The notes under the pieces: model-generated
The model's database searches: none
Told to the model about the DNA's origin: nothing
The model's input: only the letters and a program-made list of their open reading frames with translations
Assembly (NCBI GenBank): GCA_905221605.1
Contig: CAJNDS010000846.1
Location: 185,001 to 249,000 of the forward strand
From: Symbiodinium natans
Taxonomy: Eukaryota > Sar > Dinophyceae > Suessiales > Symbiodiniaceae
Direction: 5' to 3'
Length of the DNA: 64,000 nt
Shown here: positions 11,701 to 25,900 of the stretch, one piece after another
Layout of the letters: every line of letters starts with the position of its first letter
Position numbering within the stretch: the stretch's first letter is position 1
Translations under genes and position numbers: made by a program

Positions 11701-14700
11701 TTTTTGGGGTTTATAAGCTGTAGGCCTTTACGATGAATGTACAGAGTTTTTTGAAGTTCAGTTGGGGTTTAACCTCCCCCCTCCCCTTCCCCCCAATTAA
11801 ACCCCAAAGACCTGATGAAGCCCTCAACCCTGCCTAAGACCGAACCCTACTGACACCCTCAAAAAAGAACGCAACCTGAACAAAACTAAGAAGAAGCATC
11901 TAAAGCTCCAAGACATCCTCCAATAAACGCGACTTCAATCCCCGTCCCCCCTTATACTAACAATCCTTCATAGGGATTATAGCAACCCCCTTGTTATAAT
12001 CCCTATTAAGGACTGTTAGTATAAGGGGGAACATCCCAACCTAAGCTCCAAGAACTGCGTGCCAGCTGCACCGAGCGATGCCGGCGGCGAAGCCCACGAT
12101 CATGCCCGCCAGCGCGCCTTTTCTTGAGGGCTGAGGGTTTAGGGTTCAGGGTTGGGATGTCCCCCTGTACACAAACAGTCCTTAATGAGATTCTAATGGG
12201 GGGAAGTATCATCCCTATGAAGTGCTGTCAGTATAGTGGGGGAACATGCCATGTTTAGGGTTTTAACCCCCGAATTAAACCCTGAATCCCTCCCCCCCCA
12301 AATATGAACCTAGAGTCCCTAGCGTGACCTTTTCAACCCTAACCCTGAACCCTATAGGGCTGGGCTTTGGTTCACAAGTTTATACTCCTAAAACCCCCGA
12401 GTAAGCCCCAAAGCAAACAAGAGAACCTAGCTACCCTTGGCTTGGAAGTTATATGTCCTAAAAAAAGCCAAGAGCCCCTAAAGCCCCAAAAGAAACCCAA
12501 GCTGCCCTAGTAAGCCCTAATCCTCCCGGCCTGCTCCGTTTGCCCTGGGCCAGAACAGCCCGACCAGGAAGACCGCTACGAGGGTCGGAGACCTTCTTGG
12601 GCAAATGTCTGGCTCGCCGTGGGATATTAGCGAAATGGTTGCGGAGTCGCTGTTGTCGAAGTGTCCTTGTTCGGTGCTTCTGGGGTGCGGGGAAAGGTTG
12701 TGTTGGGCAGGTAGGATTGTAAATATTCGTAGGATGCAGAAAGGCCAAATTTTTTGCTTACATTCGACAATGCACGCGTGTCCGTGCGATTGTCGGGAAG
12801 GAAAACCCGGCCCTATACAGCCAAAGACCCGCAGACCCACCCTAAACCCTAAACCCTCAAGCTTGGAAGACAGCCGAGCTGAGATGCAGTCGGCCGAGAT
12901 GCATGTGGGTCTGGGCACTCTGCGTGGTCAGGTACAGTCCTGCGATGCGCCAGCCCACACATCTAATTCCTTAACCTACACCCCTCCTCCACCCTTTGTG
13001 AGTTCCGCTGCTTCAGGCTATGGGGCGTAACCCCCTCAATCCCCTAAACCCTAAACTCTAAACCCTAAACCCCCTATAGACCCTAAACCCATAAGGTCCG
13101 TTGGCGCTGCTGGCGATCATGGGAAGCCAGGCGAGGCCGCACAAGGCAGCGACACCAGTGACCTTCGGAAGTTTTAGGCTTCTGGTTTCAGGGCTTTGTA
13201 GGGCGCTTTGCAGGGCTTGCTAAGGTTTTCTTTGAAGGGCTGTATAGGTTTTCTCCACTTCAAGATGAAGTTGAACCCTAAAAGCCCCCAAGCACCAACC
13301 CCCCGATAAACCCTGAGCTCTGAAAAAAAACTGTTTGGGTTGCTTGTACCTGTACTACGACTAGTAACATGGATTCGCCATGTCTTTTTGTTTACCAACA
13401 AGCTCGCTATGAGTACACGCCCTTTAGGCCCGGAACGCTAAACCCTGAAATCAATCCCTTCCGAGAAACAAAACTTGACCAGGGGCTATGCCTACCTCAA
13501 CTGAGGCTATGTCTTGTTGTTCCCATCTTTTCTGGAGCAACTTGGCCTGGTCAAGGGATTAAGACTCGTCCTTTTAAGGTTGTACCCCAAAGGTTCCCCT
13601 TTGTAGACTCCTAGCATGGCCCTTATGCTACCTTAACGGATCCCCAAGACCCAAGGCTACAACCTTGGAATCTAGGTACAAGCCCTAGAAAACCTCAAGC
13701 CGCAGTCTTGAAGCCCTAAACCCTAAACCCTAAACCCTAAACCCTAAACCCTAAACCCTAAACCCTAAACCCTAAACCCTAAACCCTAAACCCTAAACCC
13801 TAAACCCTAAACCCTAAACCCTAAACCCGATTCAAGCTGCAAGCTGGCCAACCCAGACTTGGCGTTGGCGAGAAGCCTGCTTTCGGTTTGGGTGTTTAGG
13901 GTTTAGGGTTTAGGGTTTCGGGTTTAGGGTTTAGGGTTTGGGGTTTAGGTTTTAGGCTTTCGGTGTGCTGCTTTCGGTTTGGGGGTTTCGGGTTTAGGGT
14001 TTGGGGGGGGGGGGGGGGGGTTGGGTTGTTTTTAGGCTTACCAAGTTCACGGGGCTAAGGGATCAACGGGTTGAAGGTTGATCCCCCCAAGATGTTTGGA
14101 GGGGGTCGCGTGTTCAGGCTGCTCAATGCTTTGTTGGGCCTCTACCATGGTATCCCCTTTCCCACCCTGTGGTGTTTGTTTTGGGTTGGTTTTAGGGTTT
14201 TTAGGGCTCTGGGGTTTGGAGCTCATTTGGAGTTGTCTGGGGTTTTCGCCTTTTAGGTTTAACGGGCTTGGGAATCTAGGGTTTCGGGCTTAGGGTGTTG
14301 AGGTTAGGCTTGGGGCCTGGGTCTGGGGGCTTCAGGTTTCAGGCTCAAATCGCCTGAAACCCGGAGCCTTCCCTGCACACCCTAATAGAACCGAAACTGC
14401 GCACTCTCACGCGCACTTTTCAAGCAGGGGCTTCGGGCTTGGGGTTGGGTTCGTGCTTGGGGCTTAGGGGCTTAGGGACTTAGGGGTTTAGGGGTTTAGG
14501 GGTTTAGGGGTTTAGGGATTTAGGGGTTTAGGGGTTTAGGGGTTTAGGGGTTTAGGGGTTTAGGGGTTTAGGGGTTTAGGGGTTCATCAAATTTTGATGA
14601 AACCCAAAACCCAAAACCCTAACCCTCTTCAATAGGGCTCCGATGGCTCCATCGACTCCATGGCGGGCTCGCCTCTGGGTGCAGGAAGCGCTTGTAGATG

Positions 14701-15552
14701 TCGTAGGAGAAGACAGTCGACAGGCAGTTGAACACCTGTGACAGTAGGGTTTAGGTTCTATGGTTTATAGGGTTTAGGGTTTGGGGATTAGGGTTTAGGG
14801 TTTGGGACTAGGGTTTAGGGTTTAGTACGTTGCCACGTGCAATTTCAGCACGTGGCACACTCAGCAGCGCTTGCGACTTGCCTGAATGCTGAGGAAACAT
14901 CTCATATTCGCATCCATAGACAAGCAAAGCTCATGTAGACCCTATACATACCGTAAGGCTTTGCTGCATCGGGAGCCCGCCCACCCAACACGGCACTTCC
15001 CCGAAAAGATCTCGCTGGATTCGGGTGTAGGCTACTCTCTGGCATGCTGTCAGGCCCCTAAACCCTAAACCCTAAACCCTAAACCCTAAACCCTAAACCC
15101 TAAACCCTCAACGCCAAGCCCTATAAACCCTAAACCCGATTAGCAGAGCACGGCCTTGAATGAGGCCCTGCAACTCCTACGCTTGATCCAGCAACACCAG
15201 CCAGGGCACCGAATCCAGGCTGGACATCATGGCCAAGACCATGCTGACGATGAGGAGGCCTTGCTCTTCCCATGGGCTGGGAGGCGGGGGGGTTAAGTCT
15301 GTAGGGGTTCGGGAGGGGTATACAAGGGGTGGGCGGAAAGCGTTTACGGTCTCGGCCAACTTCGGATTCACTCTATCCTGCTTGTCAAGCGCAGGAAGGT
15401 TTGGAGGTTGGGTGAGACGCCGCAGAATGTTTTTGAGGGCGCTGCAGCCCTGATCGTGAAACAACCTGAAGTAAAGCTGCCAAGGAATGCCCTCCCTCTC
15501 TCTCTCGTCAATTTTGCTCGTTCGTGTTTGTTCTCGTCCTCTCTCTCTCTCT

Positions 15553-15602
<50 letters not shown>

Positions 15603-18600
15603 CCAGATCTCGACTGGGCTCCGGCACCTCGCAATCCGTCTGGGAACATCTTGGCGATCAGAAGCGGATAGGCTTTGCTGGACTGGCAAGGCCAGGATGT
15701 ACCCCATTTGCGGAGTGGAGGGTTGAGGGCTTGGGTGGTAAGAAATCTTGGAAAGAACTCTTCCAATCAGGTGTGGGACGGCCCATGCTCTGAAGTTCCA
15801 GGACCGAACGTACCACAAAGGCACCGTTGCTTTAGGTTTGGCTCGAGAAGTGTCGCATCCCTGGTTCCTTATGAGATCGCCTCCCATCTACGTGTGCTTG
15901 TGCAGGAGAGACCCTGGAGGATTCCTTTTTTGGTTGGTCTGCGCATTTCCACACACAAAGACATACACGCACGCACCCAAAATCTTGAACGCTCTACCCT
16001 AAACCCTAAACCCTAAACCCCGGCCTCATTGCCGTCACCCAGATCGGTGCCACACCAGTCGCTGTACAGCTGTCCGTCCGTGCCTCATTGAAGGGCCTAT
16101 CACTTTAGGGTTTAGGGTTTAGGGTTTAGGGTTTAGGGACCAAGTCCTGTTTAGGGCCTCATAGTTCCTGGAGGGACCGTCAGGACCCTCAAAGAGGCCA
16201 CTCCACAGATTCATTTTCGAGCTTCCAGGGTTTTAGGAGATAACAGAAGAGGCAAGCCAGACTCCACACCCGAGCCACATAGCCCCGAGTCCCGAACAAA
16301 AAACCTACGACCTCACAGCTTGCACAGAACTGTTGAGGCTTTGAAGTGTCAGCGTGCCCCGCGCCTTTCGGATATAGACGTGAACCCTAGGCCTGAACAG
16401 ACAGCTGAACCCCAAGGACGCCAACTCTGAACCCTGAAGTCCATGAAATCACACCCAACCCCCCCGTGTGGTAAGCCTAGAGGAAGCCCACGAATGACTA
16501 ATAATCACAACACTTCAAGGTGAAAACGAGGATAAGAGTGATTCTAGCACATAGAGCAGTTCACCTGTCTTTTATTCATTCCCTGCTAGCCACCAGTCAG
16601 CACATAGGGCCAAGATGCGCTGGCACTCGGCAAAGAACGCGCGGGCGATGAGGCCGGGAAACCTTGGCACACTGGGTGTGTAAGGGGGCGACCATGGGGT
16701 TTACAGGGATTAAGCGCGTCTATGGTCTTTACGTGGATGTCATGGATACGTGGGGTTCGAAGTCGTAGCTATGGTTGGCCTAATTGGCGTACACCTTGTT
16801 AGGGGCATTTGCGACCCCACTGAAAACTATCCATGCACGATTCCAGCCCTCCAACTCAAAAGGAAGTATCCTTGTGGCCGAGGGGCACCATGAGGAACGG
16901 AGGCAGTATTTTGAGATAGCCTCCCGAGGCAACACTTCTAAACTAAGCCGATGATTGTTGGAGGGACTGAGGGGTTGGGCGGGTACTCTGCGTTCAGGAT
17001 GTCACCACTGGGCTTCGGCCTACAAGCCTGCAATTCAAGGCTTCGGGTTGGCGGCCTAAACCCAAACCCTAAACCCTAACCCTAAACTCTACATGCCTTG
17101 AAGTACTGTCTGAAAAGCACTCCAGGCAAAAATGCTCAAGCCCCCACTTGCTCCAGTTCTCAAACCCACGCAAGAAGCAGTCAAAGCCACATACACCTCC
17201 CAAAAGCAGTTAACTTGGGACCTGACTTGTCCAGGAAAGCACATAGGTTACATTTTGGTTTCTAGGGGGGGGGGGGGGGCGAACGTTTCATACACAAAAA
17301 CGGGATTCAAGGTGACCTACTCGGCACCTAAACACTTAACCCCTAAAACTTGATGAATCCTAGAGCTCAAGAGGGGACACACAAAAGCTAGACCCAAGAG
17401 TAACCCGAGGAATATGAAAAAAGGGTGCTCTTTGGCTTGCAAGGGGCTTACAAGAGAACCTAAGCCCCCCAAAACCAGGGAATAAGAGCCTGCTCTGGGT
17501 CCCGGCTTACCCTAAACCCTAAACCCTAAACCCTAAACCCTAAACCCTAAACCCTAAACCCTAAACCCTAAACCCTAAACCCTAACAAAACGGAATAAGG
17601 GCCGACTCTGGGTCCCTAGAGAGAGCCGCTGGCCTGCCAGAACGCAGCCCTTCCGGGCGTCCTGCACGCCTTTGGCGCTCAGCACGCGCTGGACCATGGT
17701 CTGGTCCACGCACCAGTACCTTTTGTGGGGGGCTTTTTGGGGTGTAGAGTTTAGGGTTTAGGGTTTAGGGTTTAGGATTTGGGGTTTAGGGTTTAGGGTG
17801 AAGTCCACGCACCAGTACCTTTTGTGGGGGGATTGGGGCTGTTGGGGCCTCCGGGGCTTTATGAGTTTGAGGGGTTTAAGGGATGACAGGGCTTGAGTGC
17901 TTGTGGACTCTAAGCTTTAGGGATTAAGTTCAGAGTATGGGTTTAGGGTTTAAGGCTTAGGATTTAGAGTTTGGAAGCCATGAGGTTGAGGTGGGCCCTA
18001 AACCCCAAACAACGAGCGATCTATGGAGGGCCGCTCCTTGCAGCGGGCAAACAACCCATACCTGAAGCTTCGCAGGTAGTTGTGAGTAGGGTCATAAGTT
18101 TCCCAAACAAGTTTTAAAATCACATCAAATTGAAACTATGGTTCCCTCCTCAGAGCCCCACACATGCCTGGCTTCAGAACCCGCAACGTCTTGAAACTTA
18201 TTTGCGTGGGCCAGGACCGTGGAACCCAAATGGGATTCTTAGGTAGCAGCAGCCTGCAAAACATGGGCTTCGGTCTCTGAAGTTGAATCCCTGAAGCCCT
18301 CCGACCTCCCAAACATCTCAACTCACAGTGTTTGGAACCCTGAACCCCACGAAGAACTACACACAGCGATCATTAAAGAGTAGCTCCTCCCTAAGGAGAT
18401 AGGAAGAAAACCAACTGCGACGAACTAACTTGGCAGAACCCAACAGAACTCATGGTAAGAGTACTCCCCAGCCCAGTGGCCACATCGAGGCCAAGGGTTG
18501 GCCGATGAGCATGCCTGGACAGCGCTATGGTGGTTTTTGCTAAGGCTCAGTTTGTGTTCGTCATTGTAGTGACATTTGTAATGCCATCATTTCTTTTGAT

Positions 18601-19878
18601 ATTCTTGTCTCGACTCTGAGTCAGAAGAACTAACACCCAGAGGACTAGCTTTCTTTCTTTCTCCTTTTTTCTGGCGGTGGAGGGGGGGGGGGGTGGTTGG
18701 GATTCAGGGGCTTGGTTGAGGGCTTACAGGCTCAACCCGAGAAACCCTGCACCCTTAACCTAAACACCTAAACTCTATACCCGAAACCCTCTTGACCCGA
18801 AATCCTGAACCCTAAATCCTAAACCCTGCACCTTGAACCCGAAAAACCCGAAACCCTAAACCCTGAACTCTATAACCCTAAACCCTTAAAACCCCCCGCC
18901 TACACCCCATAAACCCGTTAATCAAAAAAAAAGCGCGCCTGTCCAAGGGAACTCCCGGTCCGACGGGGGCCGAAGGGTGGTGAGCATGTAGCCCAAGTCC
19001 TTGGAGTTTAGGGTTTAGGGTTTAGGGTTTGGGGTTCAGGGTTTAGGGCTTAGGGTTCAGGGGCGCCCGGGGGCTTTTTGCAGAGACCTTTGGGGGCTTT
19101 TGGAGGCTTTGGGGTTTGCATGGCTGTCTAGGGTTTGCAGGTTTAGGATTAGTAGTGTTGAGAGGGTTGAGGGCTCAGGGTTTGGTGTTTTGTCTGATTA
19201 AGGGTGTAAGGGTTTATGGTTTTGGATGGCATTGGGTGGTTTACGGCTTGGGAAATATTGGGGTCTTGAGATTTTGGGGTGATGTAGAGTGAATGGGTTT
19301 GAAGGGTGTCCAAGATTTTCTTGATTGTCGAGGGCTGGGCTTTCGTGGTTTCGGGCGTTTTTTGGCCCAGGCCCTTGGGCTCACTTTGGGGGTTTTGGGG
19401 TTGCTGGCTTTGTTGGCCCAAGTCCCTGTTTGCTTAGGAAGTGTCGGGCGTTGATGCGCTGGAGCCAATAGGGCGCAGCAGCGGGTTGCAGAGCCATAAG
19501 ATGCCCCAGGCACCATTCCTTCAGCTAGGCCCTCCAAAACCCTAAACCCCCCCCTCAAACTCACCCAAACGTAGGACCCTCTGCAAGCATCGTTCTTCTC
19601 CATGGTCTCGGCGAGGCCGGCGAAACCACCTCCACACTTCGGCTTTACCAGGCACTGCGGTTTCTGCTTTGGTTATTTTGGTTTCGGTGACGACGCTTCG
19701 CGACATGTGCGTAGCCGTCAGCCCCGGTCTCCAAATATTGAATCTCAAGGGTACGGCACCCAAAAGCCCAACTCCAGTGCTTTTGGGACACAGCAATATG
19801 TGTACATATACATATATATATAGTTATTTATTTATGTATTTGTTTATTTTTATTTATACTTATATTCATATTTATATC

Positions 19879-19911
<33 letters not shown>

Positions 19912-22900
19912 GTGCATATACGTATATGGCTTAGGACCCCGCAGCATTTTAGGAGAAAAAAGGGGCGCGTTCTGTTCAAGTAGATCGATAAGGATGATCA
20001 GGGGACCCCTGGCCGAAACCGAGGGACATGGGGCGGGGTACTATTGGGCCTTGTAGGAAGTAGGGTTCGGCTAGCGGACCGACTAGACCCTCACAGAGGT
20101 TTCTGGTCCACAGCACCTAATAAAAGAAAAGATAGGGCGTATGATTGTGGCGATATGAAGCATGCCATTGTCGAATGTGAAGGCTAGTTGCGTCCCAAGA
20201 TAGAAGTCCATCTCTGCTGGATTCAGGACTCTCGGGCCTATCTTGCTGAAGGCCACGATCATGCCAATGAAGCCGCCAATGATGAAAATGGTGGCCTGCC
20301 CCACATCGGTGTACCTTCCGAGGTTCCGCAACTCATTTACTAATGGCGCAGAGGCTTGAGGCCCAAGCGATTGTTTCAGTAGCACCATTCCATGTCAATG
20401 TGAGCCTTGCCGCACACAGAGCGTGGGCACTGCAACATGCTTTGTCTTTATAGCAGCAGCAGGTGCCAGCAACTTCTTCCAACGTCTTAAAGATTCGGAA
20501 GAGGCATCTCTCATCTCGAGTTCTCTAACAAATCCAGAACCGAACACTTAGCCGCGGTGTCAACACCAAGGCACATCACTGCACGCAAGCCGCCGGAGGC
20601 AGCATAGATTGCCGTGAACCTTTTGCAGGATTTGCCGGATTCGATTCACAGCTACCCGGACAGAAGACGCCAAAACAAGAATGGCTCCCCAAGCCCTAGT
20701 CCTGCCTTATTGACGTCAGACAGAATGTTGCTTTGGATATGGGGGGAAACTCACCACTTGAAGCTGCAGCGACATGCTTGTGGAGTCCGCTGAACTGAAG
20801 ACTTTCTGTCTATCGGGCTCAAAAAGCTGACATGAGGTGTAGGATCTTTAGTATTGGCATCTGCAGAAGGACACCCTACAGTACATATCCACTCACCAAG
20901 ATGTATAAGTACTGAAGACCATGGGTCGACCAAAGCGGGCCTATGTGAACTGCTTGAACTCTGGACCCTAAACCGTCAACCCTAGACCCTAAACCCTAAC
21001 CCCAACTCCCCAAACCCTAACCCTAGAGCTCAGCTAGAGATGATCCGAGGGGCAGCAGGATGAAGGGTACGCTGGTCCACATCGACACGCCCAACATCAC
21101 CTCGAAGAGAATGGCACCTGCGAAGAGCGAGGCGGCAATCTTCGTGATCACCTGGGCAGGGAGAGGCCAGCAAGGCCAGCAGGGTTTAGGGTTTAGGGGC
21201 GGTTTATGGGATTTAACGTTTGAGGGTGGAAAGTTAGTTAGTCATCTATGGAAGGTTTCATACCGCGTCTCGCTCAGATGGTCTCACTCCTCACTACAGT
21301 GGCGCCAAACGGGTGGCGTAGCTACAGGTACCACTCGACTCATGAATTGCCTTGCCATTGATACTAACCCTACAACCCTCATGAAAGTCCTGCCCCTGTC
21401 CATATAGAATCCGAGTCTCGTAGGCTACCATGGAAATGAGGGCCAGCAGCAGGCGGCATTGGATGTTGAAACCTGGAGGCTGAATGGGTTGAGATATGCG
21501 GAGGGTATCGTGGGAATTTGGGGTTATTTTAGGAGTCAGTAGGAACCAAACGGCAGTTGTTTTTGGCCTTCTATGGGTGTGTAATGTGTGCTCAAGGGCG
21601 GTTAGAATGGTTAGAAGCGTTTTGGGTCGCGGGTAACCGGGAAAAGAAGTAGGTATGATAGCATTGCCCACTTTTAAACTGTAGGACCCGCCGCGCCCAG
21701 TATAGCAAGGTTAGCATCAGAGGGTCGAGGTGGGATGCCATGCTGTAGGTTATGGAAAGGTAGTGCTCTTGAGGCTGGAGCCCGAGCAGTCTACAATCCT
21801 TCCGAGATCTATCAAGAGAAGCTGGAGAGGGTCGAGCCTGACTGTTTCAGTCAGCTGCTGCGTCTGACACGTGCCCTAAACTAGCTGCTGACTACATCTC
21901 AAGACCGGAAGACTGGACATGTCAACTCCAAGTCCGCAACCTTGCACAGCTCACACTGGGTGGCAGACGCTTCTCGAACCACTCTGGCGTAGTAGTCAAG
22001 TCCTTGGCTCCGAATCGAATCGGGCATACAGATCAGGGTCACAGGTAGGGACGTGCCGTTGGATTAGGCTTGGGGTTCGGGACTTTTGGTTTATGGATTC
22101 TTTCCGAAAGCTCTCTTCAGACAGTATTTCTTACTTCTCGATGTGTGCAAAGTATGTCCCAGGCGTCGAGCATAAAACATGCTACCCATTAAGATGGAAG
22201 TGCCCTCGACATGTCCTTGGAAGCCAGCGGGCCAGAGAAGTATAACATTCATCTATTGGCTAAGTAAGATGTGCGGAGAGCTCAAACCGATTGCGAGGCC
22301 GGGATGGATTCCAAAACTGATCTTCCTCAAACAGCAATTCGATATATCAGGCACGGCACTTGCAAAAGTTGGCAGGTTTGATTGCAGGAGCCCCGTCCGG
22401 AATTCGGCGCACGTTTCTGATGTATCGGGTGCGACGGCTTCAATCTATTTCCCCCTCAGGTTTGTTTACTTGAGGCTTGTTTACTGGCGAGTACCCTATC
22501 CAGCCCATAGGCTTTTAGGACCTGGGATTCAAGATGGCGAGGCGGGGTTCAAGCCTTACTAAACATCAGCTTGATAAGCCGGTCAAGTCAAGGGCATGTT
22601 ATTTGAAGTTGAATGCAACAGGTAGTACACTACTTGCAAGGTTCTGAGAAGCTAAGTTTCATTGTCAACTTGCGTTCCTATGCATTCAGTCCTTCAACTG
22701 GAGTTGTCGTCGGTGTTAAGCTGTCTGTCAACCTCATCCCACTCGTGATCATGACCGGGTTCACTTCAGAAACGGAGAACCACTGCAACAGTGCCAGACG
22801 TACAAAACTGTGCTTGTCCTTCACGAAAAAGGGCACCACGACGAGGCGTACCCCGGCTTGGTCGCAGAGCTGCACTTTTCGCGAGTCCCTCTCTTGCTGC

Positions 22901-25900
22901 CTTTGGAACTTGGATGGGTCCCCGAAATGGAAATAATTTTCGGGGTCGTAATGCTGCTCGCCATGGTATTCGAATGCAAGATTCAATTCTGGGCAGTAGC
23001 CATCCAGTTGTAGTCCCTGCAAGAAAGCTGGAAATCTGGCATCGAACTTGGCTGGGGCAAATATTGCCTCCAACACTTGTCGCACCTCTGATTCGTTCTT
23101 CCAGGTCAGAGCTGCGCAATGTGGACACCAAGTTGAACCATGTAAAATGTTACTTGCAGACGCCTTCCACGCATGTCCCCGTTTGCATTCCCATAGAAGC
23201 ATGTTTCTGCTATTTGTATACTGCCTTGATAGGCAGCTTCCACCTAAGGATTCAGCATGTGCTTGCAACCGTATAAGACCAATGGGCGCAATCTTCGCAC
23301 AATGTGGACACCAGCTTTTATGTGACATGACTGACAATGCGGAGGCCAGCCATTGGTGGCCCGAGTGGCAGGTCCATCGCAAAGGTGTATAGTTGTTTGA
23401 GTAGTCTGTGCTGAGGCATCGACCGCCTAGCGCCTCAGCATGAGTTCTCATCTGCTGCAAGGTCTTTCGTGCGTTGCCAGCACAAGTTGGGCACCAACTT
23501 CCAGTGTGCAGCACGCTGCTTGGAGTAGCATGCCACTCATGCTTCAGCTCGCACTGCCAAAGTACTTTGGTTTTGCTGTTGATATACTCTTTTGCTAAGC
23601 ACAAACCATGCTTCGCGACAGCATACTGCTGCAAATGGTGCAACATAAGCTGGACTCTGGGCTGCTTGGCTCGACTGCTTCGAGCTAAACAGGCGCACTT
23701 CGGGCACCAATTCTTTTGATTCAGCACGCTGCTCGGACTTGCTTCCCACACATGCCCGAACTTACATTGCCATGACACTTTTTGGCGACTGTTGGCATAC
23801 TCAGTCGCCAAGCAATGACCACCCAAGGACGCAGCATGGGTGCGGAGGCGCTCCAGACCTATCGGCGCTTTCTTCGCGCAATGAGGGCACCAAGACTTGT
23901 TAGACAGCACATGGTTGGACGTCGCATACCATGTGTGACCACGAATACACCGCCAAAGAATCTTTGTCCTGTTGTTCAGGTATTCCTCCGCCAAGCACTT
24001 GCCTCCCAAAGTAGCAGCGTGGTCCCTCAGCCTTTGGAGTCGAACTTGCTTCTCACAAGTTCCCTCAGATCGAGCGATGCCCGATGCCATACCTCCTTGC
24101 ACTTCTGCAGATGCAAATGATGGGCCTTTCGGCCAAGGAGCCTGAGACTCTTCACTTGCCAAAGCTGTCTTGAAGAGAAACCTGTGTACAGAACTACCCT
24201 GGGCTGCAGGTCTGCGCAGGTTGCTGAAACATCCGGCAGGGACCGTGCGATTAAAGACATCTCTCGCATGGCAACCGCAGCAATGCTGCTTCGCAGAGTG
24301 GAGTAGCATACTGAGCAAGGCTTGCAACGCTTGAACAGGAATGGCAGACACAATGCAGGCCTGCATACGCGAAACCAGACACTACTGAGATGGGTGTGCG
24401 ACAACAGATAAGTCGTCAAGCATGGAGTTGCGGTGTCTTTAGCATGGAGTTGCGGCATCAAAGCCCCTGACAAAACCTTGCGTGCGTAACATGCTTGGTG
24501 GGTCGATCGGCATCGATAACCAAGGTTTAGCACCTACAGGCACAAGCAACAAGAGCCCGACAGCAGCTGTTTCGGGTGAGCCCCTGTCCCTTTCCGACGA
24601 AAAGTTGTCAGACTCAACCCAGAAGGCATGCGACATCAACACAAGATTGGAAGTGTTGTCTGAAATCTCGAAGATATCTTCCACACTTGGACTCTGACAT
24701 GCATACTCCAACGGGATTTACATTCACATGCCCTTTTGGGTCTACAAGGAATATGCTGGAACAGACGCCCAAAGAAGGCCCCGCAAAGAATGCCATACTA
24801 CATTCGCATGGAGACACAAAGAAATTAAACAGGGTGGCAACGGTAGATCAACCCCGGACATGGTGAGAGCTTTTGCTTTTGTAACCCTAAACCCTAAACC
24901 CGAAACCCCTAAACCCTAAACCCTAAACCCTAAACCCTAAACCCTAAACCCTAAACCCTAAATTCGGCCAGGACGCGATGCCCAAGTAGAGCGGAGCGAG
25001 GCCAAAGCCCAGGAAGAGCACCAGAAAGCCTTTGAGGGTGTCAGGGTTTGAGTGTTGAGGGTTTAGGGTTTAGGGCTTAGGGTTTAGGGCTGGAGAGGCT
25101 CCAGTTTTAGGGGCTTCGGCCTGCGATGCCTTGCTGAAGATTGTTCAGGAAATGCTGCAAAATTGTTGTGAGCATCGGAATGGCATCCCTTGAGCGAGGC
25201 GTTGGGGTAAGGCGCAGGTTGAGTGCGGGGTGAGGTTCAGAACTACTTTCTCATGAATGCACATTCCGTTTCCCTAGCATGTTTCAGACGCTCTGCTCAG
25301 GCCGGCCGAACTGTTCTTGTCACGGGTCGTTTAGGTGTGGAGCCAGTGGCAGGCCACAAGTGTTTGGGCCTTGGGACATCTGCCCTGCCTTCGGCTATGC
25401 CTTATGAATCCGTCTCATGCTGAAGCGCCTTACTATCTCCAACACCTCCAGTCCCCAAAATCCTGAGCCCTTGAAGGTGAAAGCCTAAAAGCCATTCTCA
25501 TAGCTCGAGCTGTCCCCAGCCAGCTTTACAACCCTGCATCCCCCTTCGATGACTCATGAGAAGCTTATCCACAGTAATGGGCCTTCTCTTGTTCTCGTTT
25601 CTTTTTCTTTGGGAAGGGGCTCTCTTTTTATAGCAATTTTCTTGGTTGACGGAATCAAGAAGGGCCCACACGTTCGATCCACCCCAGAAAATGGCCCCCC
25701 TTCTGCCTGCAGTCCACTCGTACATGGCCACAGAGACACCGCCCTCAGCAGCGGCGCCTGCCTCTCCGTTTTGAGAGTATGGTTTAGAAATTTGGGGTCT
25801 GGTGCTCAGGGTCAGAGAATTCTGACTGCCTTCGTTCGCCTACCATTTTGTCAAAGCCTAAGCCCCTTCTGGGTACAACAATCATCTGGATGTCTACATG

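Noticed and set aside
14833-14856. Regulatory palindrome CACGTGC...GCACGTG
   Set aside because: A short inverted repeat with E-box-like arms inside a symporter intron; alone it is not evidence of a regulatory site.
15487-15671. Ser-Leu and Glu-Arg repeat ORFs
   Set aside because: Produced by the (CT)n microsatellite in all frames.
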